A DNA stretch of 35,042 nt from JAKAGZ01 sp964412105 (GCA_964412105.1 CAYPNM010000034.1:1-35042), one strand, 5' to 3'; shown: positions 1 through 8,201, counted from the first letter of the stretch. Notes: a model not told the origin generated them from the letters alone. Numbers and translations are program-made.

Positions 1-18
1 TGATCCCCTTATTTTTAA

Positions 19-50
19 CAAAAATAGATAATATTTAGTTCGAAAGTCAA
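19..50 (-). promoter_or_regulatory. Bacteroidota-type promoter reading out of the window
   Basis: On the minus strand TTGAC (46-50) is followed at the usual spacing by TATTTTTG (19-26), matching the known Bacteroidota pattern of a TTG box and a TAnnTTTG box. The same arrangement, with TTG starting 24 bases before TA, recurs at 4190-4221 and 5691-5722, and the three share surrounding bases. It would drive a gene to the left of base 1 that is not visible. Promoter function is inferred from pattern only. Confidence 0.5.
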
Positions 51-116
51 GGAAGATTTACAAATATTCTGAATCAATAATAGAAATGGCAGGGGTTAAT
101 TAAGACAGCTCGTAAT

Positions 117-198
117 GGTGTCCTCGATATCCCGATAAAGTTCATTATAAATTTATCGGGACAGGCAATTTCAACTTCCGCGAGATCACTCGGACACC
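117..198. repeat. Nested inverted repeats downstream of the hydrolase gene
   Basis: An outer pair GGTGTCC (117-123) and GGACACC (192-198) encloses an inner pair CCCGATAAA (131-139) and TTTATCGGG (152-160). No open frame of note lies here. The CCCGATAAA/TTTATCGGG arms resemble short palindromic repeats scattered through Bacteroidota-type genomes. A transcript from the hydrolase gene would fold here, so it may stabilise a 3' end. No T-run follows, so it is not a clear intrinsic terminator. Confidence 0.5.
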
Positions 199-271
199 GC
201 AGTACGTTTTAATCTAATATAAATTTACTACCATAATTTAAATTAGCGTGCAACGGTTGCTGAGTGTCCTG

Positions 272-293
272 ACAAAGTCCATTTGGACTTTGT
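272..293. repeat. Perfect 9-bp stem-loop just after the hydrolase stop
   Basis: ACAAAGTCC (272-280) and GGACTTTGT (285-293) pair around a four-base loop. It sits 23 bases past the stop of the minus-strand hydrolase gene, where a transcription end would be expected. There is no long T-run after it on the minus strand, so it could be either a weak terminator or a palindromic interspersed repeat. Confidence 0.5.
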
Positions 294-315
294 GTGTATG
301 CTTGCTTAATGCTGA

Positions 316-2331
316 TCAATGCATTTTGACAAGCGGTAATTCAATAAAGCTCGCCTCATTGGGCTTATGATAAATGCGCTGCACGGCTTTCTGGTAATCC
401 TCCGGCTTTGCCCAAAAGATATTGGGAACGAATTTCTGGGGATTACGGTCGTAGAGCGGAAACCAGCTCGATTGCACCTGTACCATCAGGCGATGCCCCG
501 GCAGAAACACATGGTTAGCCGTGGGCAGTTCGAAACGATAAAGCAGGGGCTTGTCCGGAATAATTGCTCTGGCAGTATCCAGACTTTCGCGATAGCGGCC
601 GCGGAAAATATCTGCCGAGACCATCAATTGATAACCCCCCATTTCCGGCTGCTCCGCGACTTCATCCGGGTACACGTCAATTAACTTTACAACCCAGTCA
701 GCATCAGTACCGCTGGTTGAAGCCACTATATTTACAAACGGTTGCCCGCTGATTTTTACCGAATCTGTAAGGACATCTGAAACGAATACCAGGACATCCG
801 GACGTCCGGAGGCAAAGCGCTGATCATCAACCAGCCACTGCGGCCATGTTAGTCCTTGACTGTAGTAACCGATCGGCTGAATCGGCCGGGGGCGAAATGT
901 CACAGGCTTGGCCGGATCGGAGATGTATTCGTCGTAAGCGGTGTCACCCGACTTTGGCGGGTCGAAACTCAATTTTAATCCCGCTGAAAGATACAGCGGT
1001 GTCGGTTCTACTTTGCAGCCCTCCGTACAGCCTGCAGGCCACTTCTGCAAATGCCGCCAGATGTTCGTTCCGGTTTCGAAGGCAGTAACCGGTGAAACAT
1101 CAGCCTTTGGTGCGCCGTCTTTGAGATAATGAGCCAAAAACGGCCGCAGTATTTTTTGCCTGAAATAGAGAGCGGTGTTGCTGTTGAATTTCAGCGCCCC
1201 CAATGAACTTCCATCATCGATTTCCTGGCCGTGATACCAAGGACCCAAAACCAGAAAAACCTTGTCGTTATTTTTATCCTTGGGCTCGATGGCTTTATAG
1301 ACTGCAACGCCGCCATAAATATCTTCCTGATCCCATAAACTGCACACCAGCATTACCGGCACTTTCAACGGCTGAGCAGCGAGCACTTTATCTACTGCCT
1401 GGTCACTCCAGAAAGTGTCATAGGCTGGATGAGCAAGAATCTTTTTCCAAAAGCCGATCTGTTCCATACCGTGGCGTCGTCCAAGCTCTCCTGCGGATCC
1501 GGCAGACATATAAGTATCATAATCGTCAAAGTGACTTGTCCACCATTTCGCATTGTTATCCCGGGTAGCCTCCTGTTCATAGATGTAGGGCATGTTCTGT
1601 TCCCGGAAAGCACCGTTATGAAACCAGTCATCACCGCGCCAGCCGTCGACCATAGGATTCATAGGCACAGCCACTTTAAGGGCAGGGTGCGGATTTACAA
1701 GCGCCATCAAAGGAAGAAAACCGTCATACGAAATTCCGATTATGCCTACCTTACCATTACTTTCGGGAAGATTTTTTACCAGCCAGTCAATGGTGTCATA
1801 AGTGTCGGTGGAATTGTCAACCGACGTAGGATTCTGCGGTCCGTGCAACGGGCGGTTCATAACATAGTCGCCTTCTGATCCATACTTGCCGCGAACATCC
1901 TGCACAACACGAATATAACCGTCCTCGACTATGACGTCGGTGACATTATCATAACCCTGCAGCATAGGGCCGAGGTGCGAGCTTTGTGTGTGACTGGTCA
2001 GGGCCGTGGCGTTGTAGGGGGTGCGGGTGAGCAGAATCGGCGCTCTTTTGGCACCTTTTGGTATTAGTATGACCGTATGCAGTTTAACGCTATCCCGCAT
2101 GGGAATCATTACTTCACGTTTGACATAGTTGAATCCGTAGGCAGCCTCTTTGAGCTTCGCCGGCGTTTCACTCGGCAGATCAGGATACTTCGCTGGCTGT
2201 GTGGTCTGGGCAGTCAGACTCGCAATGAAAAGGAAAATGCAAAGCATGCATCCGTGACGGGCAAGTAAACATATGCTTTTTACAACATTGTTGATAATTC
2301 CCGAAGCGGGCTGAACATAAGCTGTACTCAT
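316..2331 (-). CDS. CocE/NonD family hydrolase (X-Pro dipeptidyl-peptidase S15-like), exported
   Basis: A 671-residue serine hydrolase of the CocE / X-prolyl dipeptidyl-peptidase / glutaryl-7-ACA acylase family, which cleaves ester or amide bonds with an alpha/beta-hydrolase Ser-Asp-His triad. The nucleophile elbow GISYDG places the serine near residue 201. An LGPWYHG stretch and a C-terminal jelly-roll-like region with HRLMVQVQSSWFP fit the family, and the length is normal. Residues 17-42 form a hydrophobic segment ending in SLTAQ, a likely signal peptide with a long n-region, so the product is probably periplasmic or secreted. AAAGGAGG six bases before ATG supports this start. Base composition is about half GC, far above the genes beside it, and palindromic repeats flank it on both sides, which suggests transfer. 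The natural substrate (peptide or ester) cannot be told from sequence. Confidence 0.88.
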   Translation of the reverse strand: MSTAYVQPASGIINNVVKSICLLARHGCMLCIFLFIASLTAQTTQPAKYPDLPSETPAKLKEAAYGFNYVKREVMIPMRDSVKLHTVILIPKGAKRAPILLTRTPYNATALTSHTQSSHLGPMLQGYDNVTDVIVEDGYIRVVQDVRGKYGSEGDYVMNRPLHGPQNPTSVDNSTDTYDTIDWLVKNLPESNGKVGIIGISYDGFLPLMALVNPHPALKVAVPMNPMVDGWRGDDWFHNGAFREQNMPYIYEQEATRDNNAKWWTSHFDDYDTYMSAGSAGELGRRHGMEQIGFWKKILAHPAYDTFWSDQAVDKVLAAQPLKVPVMLVCSLWDQEDIYGGVAVYKAIEPKDKNNDKVFLVLGPWYHGQEIDDGSSLGALKFNSNTALYFRQKILRPFLAHYLKDGAPKADVSPVTAFETGTNIWRHLQKWPAGCTEGCKVEPTPLYLSAGLKLSFDPPKSGDTAYDEYISDPAKPVTFRPRPIQPIGYYSQGLTWPQWLVDDQRFASGRPDVLVFVSDVLTDSVKISGQPFVNIVASTSGTDADWVVKLIDVYPDEVAEQPEMGGYQLMVSADIFRGRYRESLDTARAIIPDKPLLYRFELPTANHVFLPGHRLMVQVQSSWFPLYDRNPQKFVPNIFWAKPEDYQKAVQRIYHKPNEASFIELPLVKMH

Positions 2332-2345
2332 ACCATGCCTCCTTT

Positions 2346-2370
2346 TCCAGGCCTCGCCTTCCGGCAGGCC
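2346..2370. repeat. GC-rich REP-like palindrome (copy 1)
   Basis: GGCCT and AGGCC bracket a GCCT/AGGC core around TCCGG. Related palindromes built on GCCTGCC/GGCAGGC stand at 13701-13714 and 29947-29963. All three are intergenic and stand out against AT-rich surroundings. This one lies just upstream of the hydrolase start. Confidence 0.5.
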
Positions 2371-2392
2371 GATGGTTATAAAATATTTTAGA

Positions 2393-2794
2393 TTATTTTA
2401 AGCCATGTATTGATTTTTTACTTAACAAAAGAAAAGCAATTATTATTATTGCCGCAATTAAATTAACTACCGTTCCCTGGGCACCGGGTCTTCCAAATAG
2501 AAAATATCCATTAATGGCTCCATCAATTACAAATAATACTGTGATAATTATTCCCAGTAGCCAAAATTTCTTTTTCAATAAATAAATACCGACTGCCGTG
2601 ATTATTTCCATTACACCAATTATTATTAATCCAACAGCTAAAAATATAAGGACCGTTTCATTTGTTTTTATATCCGGTAATGTTGATTTACCTTCTAGTA
2701 ATAAAATTATTCCACCGATGCCGCGCGCTAAACCTAATATAATCATTAAAATGGCGGCAATAATTAGAGAGATTGGTCTTTTTTTTGAATTCAT
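2393..2794 (-). CDS. Small four-helix integral membrane protein, function unknown
   Basis: A 133-residue protein with four hydrophobic segments at about residues 8-32, 47-70, 76-97 and 106-124 and basic ends, so it is almost certainly an inner-membrane protein. The N-terminus is MNSKKRPIS and the C-terminus is lysine-rich, which fits both ends in the cytoplasm. AAGGGG stands about nine bases before ATG. I recognise no specific family; it resembles small DoxX-like or DUF-type four-helix membrane proteins in shape only. It is on the same strand as the small genes to its right but separated from them by about 156 bases, so it may be transcribed alone. Confidence 0.7.
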   Translation of the reverse strand: MNSKKRPISLIIAAILMIILGLARGIGGIILLLEGKSTLPDIKTNETVLIFLAVGLIIIGVMEIITAVGIYLLKKKFWLLGIIITVLFVIDGAINGYFLFGRPGAQGTVVNLIAAIIIIAFLLLSKKSIHGLK

Positions 2795-2950
2795 TTTTAT
2801 ACCCCTTAATGATCCTTATAAAATATTATTGTTTTTGGATAATATATTCAGAGCCCATAAATATTGCCTGTTAAAAAATGAATAAATTAGAAGCCTAATC
2901 CTTCACCCGAATTTATTATCTGCAGCCTGGTAGAAATTATTTGTCAGCTA

Positions 2951-3433
2951 TTAGAAAACAATATTCATTGTTTTGAAATCAGAATGAATTGAACCAACAG
3001 CATTATACAATTGGTCACTAAATACATTTACAGCTTTCACAGTATTACTGTCAGGACAAACACTATCTGATAATAATTTTGCCAGGCCCAGAACTCCGTC
3101 TGTTGGAGTAGAGGCCAGTGCCTTTGAATATAACGGCAGGAGTTCATTTATATACGATTGATTATTTTTAATCAAATAAAATTTAATATAATCTTCCATT
3201 TTCAAAGGTATATCCGAATTGTCCGCATACCTTTTTGATAATACCATATAAATTACTTCAATATGTGCAGCCTCTATATGTTCGAGAAAAAGATCATCGT
3301 TTACCGATATTAACAATTCTTCTCCCAGCGACTTCTTAAGTTGAAGCCAACGATTTATTTGCTCATTGCTAAAAAGCAAATCAAGACGAGTCTGAAGATA
3401 TAAATCAATCGAAATCTTTTCCTTGAAAAACAT
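2951..3433 (-). CDS. Hypothetical helical protein, 160 aa
   Basis: A 160-residue soluble protein without a signal peptide or membrane segment. The composition is helix-forming (leucine, lysine, glutamate rich), and stretches such as NELLPLYSKALAST could form repeat-like helices. I recognise no family. The start lies nine bases after the stop of the gene at 3443, so the two probably form an operon and may act together. Codon use and AT content match the neighbouring genes. Confidence 0.65.
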   Translation of the reverse strand: MFFKEKISIDLYLQTRLDLLFSNEQINRWLQLKKSLGEELLISVNDDLFLEHIEAAHIEVIYMVLSKRYADNSDIPLKMEDYIKFYLIKNNQSYINELLPLYSKALASTPTDGVLGLAKLLSDSVCPDSNTVKAVNVFSDQLYNAVGSIHSDFKTMNIVF

Positions 3434-3442
3434 TTTTCACTC

Positions 3443-4039
3443 CTATTTATGGTCTAATGCGCTGCTTTTAATCCGCCGCCCNNNNNNNNNNNNNNNNNNN
3501 NNNNNNNNNNNNNNNNNNNNNNNNNNNNNNNNNNNNNNNNNNNNNNNNNNNNNNNNNNNNNNNNNNNNNNNNNNNNNNNNNTACAATGACAGCCCTTCCC
3601 GTTGAAATAATTCCATCAAAAATACTTTTGCTCTTTTAACATCAGCTAAAAATCCTATATACCATATCAATGCAGGGATCAGGAATATTAATATTAAAGT
3701 TGTTAATTTTAAAAAATCATACTCAATATTACTCTTAAATAAAAGAACAAGCATAAGTCCGATAATAACAATAAATGTAACAATAGATCCCACGCCCGGC
3801 TTAATTGAAACTATTATGTCTGTCTTTGATTCCTGCTCAATAAATTTAGAGCTAAATATGCAATCGCCAATGGGATGAGATCTTTTAAATCTAAAACCAG
3901 TTTCGTCATATTCACCTACGTAATACGGACCAATTTTCTTTTTTCCATTTAAAGATTTACCGGTAGTGATACCTTCTAATTTTTCAATTATTTGAGAAAC
4001 TTTCCATTGCGTCGAAAATTTGAATTCTTTATTTAACAT
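3443..4039 (-). CDS. Hypothetical membrane protein interrupted by an assembly gap
   Basis: The N-terminal 150 residues are visible: a soluble part with FKFSTQWKVSQIIEKLEG and a YYVGEYDETGFRFKRSH stretch, then two hydrophobic segments at about residues 85-102 and 112-132. The reading frame then enters 100 N (3482-3581). The last codons after the gap are open in one frame and end in TAG at 3443, but the gap size is unknown, so the C-terminus and even the join to these codons are uncertain. A TTG/TATTTTTG promoter at 4190-4221 points at it. It precedes the gene at 2951-3433 by nine bases. I recognise no family; the two membrane spans and cytoplasmic flanks are all that can be said. Confidence 0.55.
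   Translation of the reverse strand: MLNKEFKFSTQWKVSQIIEKLEGITTGKSLNGKKKIGPYYVGEYDETGFRFKRSHPIGDCIFSSKFIEQESKTDIIVSIKPGVGSIVTFIVIIGLMLVLLFKSNIEYDFLKLTTLILIFLIPALIWYIGFLADVKRAKVFLMELFQREGLSLXXXXXXXXXXXXXXXXXXXXXXXXXXXXXXXXXXGRRIKSSALDHK
3482..3581. other. Assembly gap of 100 N with unmatched flanks
   Basis: Exactly 100 N. The sequence left of the gap does not recur on the right, so real sequence of unknown length is missing. The gap falls inside the gene at 3443-4039. Confidence 0.95.
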
Positions 4040-4189
4040 AATTTATTCTTTTTTAGGCACATAACTATTATATGGACCGCACTTCTTGATTATACTATTA
4101 GCCTTTAATGCCGCAAAATTTGCAGCAATAGCACATATTGATACGCGGGGAATTTCTTTGTGAAGAATGTGTGATCCCCTTATTTCCAA

Positions 4190-4221
4190 CAAAAATAAGT
4201 AATGATTGGTTATTGAATCAA
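4190..4221 (-). promoter_or_regulatory. Bacteroidota-type promoter before the 3443-4039 gene
   Basis: On the minus strand TTG (4219-4221) and TATTTTTG (4190-4197) are spaced exactly as in the copies at 19-50 and 5691-5722. Past the -7 box the bases GGGGATCA are shared with the copy at the start of the window, and CACA...TTTC...CCCC with the copy at 5691. A leader of about 140 bases would precede the ATG at 4039. The open frame that crosses this promoter (4043-4282) is therefore unlikely to be translated from its first ATG. Confidence 0.55.
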
Positions 4222-4313
4222 GAGCTATCTGGATAATTAATCTATGATAAACGGCGTGAGATAAAAAACAAAAGCCTGTCAACAGGGATGCTTATGGTGA
4301 TTGTTTTTCATCC

Positions 4314-5573
4314 TTAAAGTGCCCCATTTATTTTTTCACTTATGAATTCAGCATCTTCATTTATGCCGTGAACAATGCCTGACTTTCTTTTTCGCAACCA
4401 GGGGAACCCTAAAAAATATAGCCCATCAATGTCGGCTATACCATCATTATAATTTAACTTTCCCTCACTGCTAAACACAGGAAGTTTTAAATATTCAAAA
4501 TCTCCTCTAAAACCGGTTGCCCAGATTATAGTGGTAATGTTGTGCTCGCTTAGATTAATATACCTTTCATTTGAGGCACATTCTGCATTTTTATCCGGAA
4601 GATCTGCAGGATCTACTTCCGGAAGTGGGGCATCAACCTCTTCCTTTTTAATATAATCATCTATCATAGCTTTTATTTGATATGAAAATTCATCGCCGAA
4701 TTTCACATGATCCACAGCATTAGCTTGTATATAAATATGATTTTGGCTAGCACTGTCAATTTTACCGAGAATGATCACACCTTTTTTTGCTAATGCCTGC
4801 AAACTAACTGTCTTCCCTCTTTTCCCTACTCCGGAAAGTTGAGGCTGTTCCATTTTCAGCATTTCAGGATCAAGAAACTCTATTGTTCTATGGTCGTTGA
4901 ATCCTGCTAATTCCAGCCATTCGAAGATATCTTTACCTCTATATCTACGTGGTACTCTGGCAACCATACTCGTAGCCAAGTAAACCTTTCTTCCACAATC
5001 AATTAAATCTTCAGCTATTTGAACACCGGATTGACCTGAACCAACAACAAGTACATTACCTTTGGGCAGCATATTTGAGTTTCGGAATTCGCCGGCATGT
5101 AATTGAAGTATTTCTTTTGAAATTTTAGATGCAAATGCTGGAATCGATATTATGTTCTGCATTCCTGAAGCAACAACTACTTTTTTACACTGGTAATTGA
5201 TTGTATCAGTCTTATGCTTTATTGTTATGGAAAAAAGATCTGAGTTTGGCAATTTTTCGACCGCCATTACCCTGCTGTCTTCCATTACAGGTAATTCAAA
5301 CTTTTTGGCATATGATTTCAATAAATCAACAAATTCCTTAGCTGAACAAAATGCATCAGGATCATTAGAATTTGTATTCATGCCCGGCAATAAGTTGAAC
5401 TTGTTGGGCGTATTTAGTTTGAATGTATCCCAGCGTTGTGAACTCCACGAATTGCCGATGGTGTTTTGTTCGAATACCAGATGCTTTTTTCCAAGCTGTT
5501 TCAGGTAATAGCTGATGCTCAGTCCTGCCTGGCCCGCTCCTATTACGGCTACTTCTAAATTTGAATTGTTCAT
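4314..5573 (-). CDS. Flavin-containing monooxygenase-like NAD(P)/FAD oxidoreductase (CzcO/MSMEG_0569 type)
   Basis: A 419-residue two-dinucleotide-fold flavoprotein. GAGQAG at residues 12-17 binds FAD, GSGQSG at 178-183 binds NAD(P)H, and WATGFR near 351-356 is the conserved ATG motif. The stretch WDTFKLNTPNKFNLLPG is typical of the CzcO-like and MSMEG_0569-family enzymes related to flavin-containing and Baeyer-Villiger monooxygenases, which insert oxygen into small organic substrates. There is no signal peptide, so it is cytoplasmic. Family length is normal. A TTG/TATCTTTG promoter stands at 5691-5722, and the next gene downstream is over 270 bases away, so it is probably a single-gene unit. 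The substrate cannot be read from the sequence, and the neighbours give no hint. Confidence 0.85.
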   Translation of the reverse strand: MNNSNLEVAVIGAGQAGLSISYYLKQLGKKHLVFEQNTIGNSWSSQRWDTFKLNTPNKFNLLPGMNTNSNDPDAFCSAKEFVDLLKSYAKKFELPVMEDSRVMAVEKLPNSDLFSITIKHKTDTINYQCKKVVVASGMQNIISIPAFASKISKEILQLHAGEFRNSNMLPKGNVLVVGSGQSGVQIAEDLIDCGRKVYLATSMVARVPRRYRGKDIFEWLELAGFNDHRTIEFLDPEMLKMEQPQLSGVGKRGKTVSLQALAKKGVIILGKIDSASQNHIYIQANAVDHVKFGDEFSYQIKAMIDDYIKKEEVDAPLPEVDPADLPDKNAECASNERYINLSEHNITTIIWATGFRGDFEYLKLPVFSSEGKLNYNDGIADIDGLYFLGFPWLRKRKSGIVHGINEDAEFISEKINGAL

Positions 5574-5690
5574 AGTTAAATATTATTGTTTACAGATATT
5601 AATTTCATAACCGGTAACTTTACTTTCTTCTAACAAATACAGTAAGTGGGGAAACCCTATTTGAAAGTATGGTGTGATTTGCTTTTATAA

Positions 5691-5722
5691 CAAAGATAAG
5701 GAATGTAAAGTGCGAAAGTCAA
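5691..5722 (-). promoter_or_regulatory. Bacteroidota-type promoter before the flavoprotein gene
   Basis: TTGAC (5718-5722) and TATCTTTG (5691-5698) on the minus strand, TTG starting 24 bases before TA as in the copies at 19-50 and 4190-4221. The TTGACTTTCG core of the copy at 19-50 is repeated here base for base. The start codon at 5573 is about 110 bases downstream. Confidence 0.6.
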
Positions 5723-5786
5723 GGAGGTTTTAGTAATATTTCACTCATATACTATAATAATATCATTTAATCAGTTGATCAGCCGG

Positions 5787-6293
5787 TTATATGCTGGAAA
5801 TCTCCTGACGTATTGCCGAGATCCTTTTAACATGATGAACAACATGCTCTGCCTGCATTTGAATCACAAAACCAACCGGCACTACTTCAATTTTCCCGTC
5901 AGGTTCATGAAAGCGGACAGACTTGTTCCATCCATCAGGGACATATTTTAACAATTGTATTATGTGACCTCTATTTGCTTCGAACAGTATTAATGATACA
6001 TCAATTGAGCGTTTTTCATAAGCCCACCGTTTTGCCCACTCTGTCTGCGGGAGTGCCAGGTACCACTTTAGAGTGAATTCAGCCTGTTCATTTCCTAATG
6101 CAATCTTGATGCCTGTTTTCCAAAGATCATCTCCATCAACCAAATGATGAACAATGTGCCGTATAGACCAACTCCCATTAGACGGAGCGTAATCCAGCTC
6201 AATGTCGCTCAAACCTGTTATCGCATTTTCAAGAATACCGGGACCCCGTTTAAATAATTCAATGATTTCATCTTTATTTTCAGGTGCTTTCAT
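5787..6293 (-). CDS. DinB-superfamily protein
   Basis: A 168-residue protein of the DinB/YfiT-like four-helix bundle superfamily. The expected metal-binding histidines are visible: the RHIVHHLVDGDD segment around residues 45-56, with H46/H49/H50, and EHVVHHVKRI around 149-158, with H150/H153/H154. The motif W-S-I-R-H-I-V-H-H is typical of the family. Members are metal-dependent and often act as thiol transferases or have no known role; no specific substrate can be assigned. It is cytoplasmic, with no signal peptide. The start ATG follows AAGGTGATCTT, a modest ribosome-binding site. A stem-loop at 6335-6357 separates it from the lipoprotein gene upstream. Confidence 0.85.
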   Translation of the reverse strand: MKAPENKDEIIELFKRGPGILENAITGLSDIELDYAPSNGSWSIRHIVHHLVDGDDLWKTGIKIALGNEQAEFTLKWYLALPQTEWAKRWAYEKRSIDVSLILFEANRGHIIQLLKYVPDGWNKSVRFHEPDGKIEVVPVGFVIQMQAEHVVHHVKRISAIRQEISSI

Positions 6294-6334
6294 ATTAAGA
6301 TCACCTTATATTAAAATTTATATTGCACATAACA

Positions 6335-6357
6335 GGGTGGATATTAATCCACTGCCC
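6335..6357 (-). terminator. Stem-loop after the lipoprotein gene
   Basis: GTGGAT (6337-6342) pairs with ATCCAC (6347-6352), and GGG/CCC extend the stem across a small bulge. It lies between the stop of the gene at 6409 and the start of the DinB-like gene at 6293. No clean T-run follows, so terminator activity is only likely, not shown. Confidence 0.45.
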
Positions 6358-6408
6358 GGAACAGCAAAGTAAGTTAGAACGAAACAGCCGATAATTTAGC
6401 AGTTCTTC

Positions 6409-7218
6409 TTAATCGAATTTTATGGATACGGGTTTTTTTAATTCTATTTTCATTCCCGGAATGTTTTTTACTATTTCCTCCATTTCATCAAGACTATTCG
6501 GCGGATTATTTTTAAGCTTGTCAAGACTTTCTTTATTATTAAGTATTTTGCTGAAGTCCACATCAAGTAAGGTAACCACCGAGCCATCGACATAGGAGGC
6601 ATTTGTGCTGACAATATTTCCCTGTGGCTGCAGGGATATTTTTATTCTCATACCATCCATCATTTTTACAATGTTATCATCCAAAGGCTGATTCTGCGAG
6701 CTATCTTCATTGCTTTCGTCCGTTTTGGTTTCTTCTTTCATTGAAACATCGGGTCTGTCTATGATAAGCTCCGCGACATTACCGGGTTTAAAACGGAATG
6801 AGAAGAAATCGTCTTGGGCATCATTACCGCCTTCGTCAAGCTCTACTTTTTTATCCGGGCTGGTATCCATCCGCAGTTTATTTATATCCTTAAAAGAATA
6901 AACGGCTACATATCCTTCCCAGCCATCCTTACTAATCTCTTTGCCCGAAACAAACTTTACTCCCTCGCCGTATTCGGAAACTTTACTCCTCAGGTCATCC
7001 TCCTTATACAGCTTGAACTCCTGTTTTTTCCCCGATGAATCAGGCATAGAATTCATAAACTGGTTAATCATTTGTACAGCCATGCTGCTCATCATAACCT
7101 TTTCTTCAATGGTTCCGCTTCCGTCTTTGTTTAGCTTAACGGTTGTATCTACCTGAAGACAACCTGTAAACAATGTAACAGGTAATAATAACACGAAAAA
7201 AATCTTATAGTATTTCAT
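6409..7218 (-). CDS. Lipoprotein with LppM/DUF3153-like domain
   Basis: A 269-residue protein with a lipoprotein signal: a hydrophobic stretch at residues 6-17 and the lipobox LFTGC, cysteine at residue 20. The mature part begins with CLQVDTTVKLNKDGSGTIEEKV, the pattern seen at the start of LppM/DUF3153-type envelope lipoproteins, where a beta strand is followed by an N-x-D-G-S-G turn. An acidic, serine-rich linker (about 160-182) separates two beta-rich halves. It should sit in the outer or inner membrane facing the periplasm. Function is unknown in the family outside mycobacteria. The long intergenic stretch upstream suggests its own promoter. Confidence 0.7.
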   Translation of the reverse strand: MKYYKIFFVLLLPVTLFTGCLQVDTTVKLNKDGSGTIEEKVMMSSMAVQMINQFMNSMPDSSGKKQEFKLYKEDDLRSKVSEYGEGVKFVSGKEISKDGWEGYVAVYSFKDINKLRMDTSPDKKVELDEGGNDAQDDFFSFRFKPGNVAELIIDRPDVSMKEETKTDESNEDSSQNQPLDDNIVKMMDGMRIKISLQPQGNIVSTNASYVDGSVVTLLDVDFSKILNNKESLDKLKNNPPNSLDEMEEIVKNIPGMKIELKKPVSIKFD

Positions 7219-7595
7219 CTTTCACCCCGTTAATGAATAATATTATAATTATTTTGATGCAATTTACAATTTTATATTACATTTGCTAATCTTGAACGCG
7301 CCAGGAACATTCATTATTCAGCCTTATAATATTACTTGAGGAGCTTAAATCTGTGCGTCCACTGATTTTGCAAATAGCCGGGTATACGCCAGAGAATGCA
7401 AAGCGGCTCAATCGCACGTGCAGCTTTTGACGTCGTGCAACATAATTTTCGGAAATATTACGGAATATTATGCGAAAAATTATAAACTTCCGGTTTTGAC
7501 TGCACCAGCGCGTTTATAAGGCAGATCTTAAATTAAACAACCAACCCTTCGCTTACCGCCCTGGCGGGAAAGGCTCTCCAGGTAAGAATTAAATA
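7219..7595. other. Intergenic stretch with a GC-rich foldable patch and a palindrome
   Basis: A 377-base stretch without a convincing gene. Bases 7365-7440 are clearly more GC-rich than their surroundings and hold two inverted pairs, AGCCG/CGGCT (7376-7380, 7404-7408) and GCACG/CGTGC (7414-7418, 7434-7438), plus CACGTG and GACGTC. At 7552-7586 CTTACC...CTGG pairs with CCAGGTAAG just after the stop of the gene at 7596, where it could act as a terminator or REP-like element. Confidence 0.5.
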
Positions 7596-8201
7596 TCAGT
7601 TATCAAAAACAATTATTCCTGTCTTTTTATTATTTAAATAAGGGATACAGGCATTTAATTTACTGATGAAGTCCTTCCTTTTAATATCAAGGCCCATAGC
7701 TGTAGGTCTTTTCATATTTCTTTCTTCAAGAGATAAATTCCGTGTATCTACGATAAAGCAAACAGGAAAGCCATTATATACCGCCAGTGATCTCAGTCCG
7801 GGAAGAGGAGAATCCTTTGCAGGTTTATGAACGATTTCAGCATTCATTAGTTTACTTAAAGGGGGTTCGGTAAATTCAGGATAAGGCCATTTGGTTGAAG
7901 GCTGTTTTGGATATCTTGAAAGTGTTGCCCATAATTTCAACCCGCATTTTTCACCCAGCAATAAGAGTGTCTGGAATTCTGATCCATAAAGTTGTGTTAT
8001 AGTGGGGAACTCGTGATTCAGCGCTTCGGGATGACCGAAAGGTAATAAACGAACGGGAGTGAAAATCCTGGCGCCCTCCTCTATCTTACCAATGAAGATT
8101 CCAAAGGTTAAAAACTTATCCTTCGAGTGCGTTGAATCGGTTTGAGAACATATATCAACAGATAATAATAGAAGGATTGCGAATATTATTTTTAATTTCA
8201 T
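7596..8201 (-). CDS. Exported hypothetical protein, 201 aa
   Basis: A 201-residue protein with a classical signal peptide: MKLKIIFAILLLLSVDICSQ, cleavage likely after SICSQ or near residue 19-20. The mature protein has a proline-rich middle (PKQPSTKWPYPEFTEPPLS) and two cysteines (in EKCGLK and NACIPY), possibly disulfide-bonded in the periplasm. I recognise no family. It starts 58 bases after the stop of the gene at 8260, on the same strand, so they may be co-transcribed. A palindrome follows its stop. Confidence 0.65.
   Translation of the reverse strand: MKLKIIFAILLLLSVDICSQTDSTHSKDKFLTFGIFIGKIEEGARIFTPVRLLPFGHPEALNHEFPTITQLYGSEFQTLLLLGEKCGLKLWATLSRYPKQPSTKWPYPEFTEPPLSKLMNAEIVHKPAKDSPLPGLRSLAVYNGFPVCFIVDTRNLSLEERNMKRPTAMGLDIKRKDFISKLNACIPYLNNKKTGIIVFDN

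Noticed and set aside
367..2268. Many open frames opposite the hydrolase gene
   Set aside because: They are by-products of the GC-rich coding sequence on the other strand; none has a ribosome-binding site or a recognisable domain.
4043..4282. 79-codon open frame on the minus strand
   Set aside because: It runs through the promoter at 4190-4221, so its first codons would not be transcribed, and the part that looks protein-like overlaps a repeat shared with 28962-29108.
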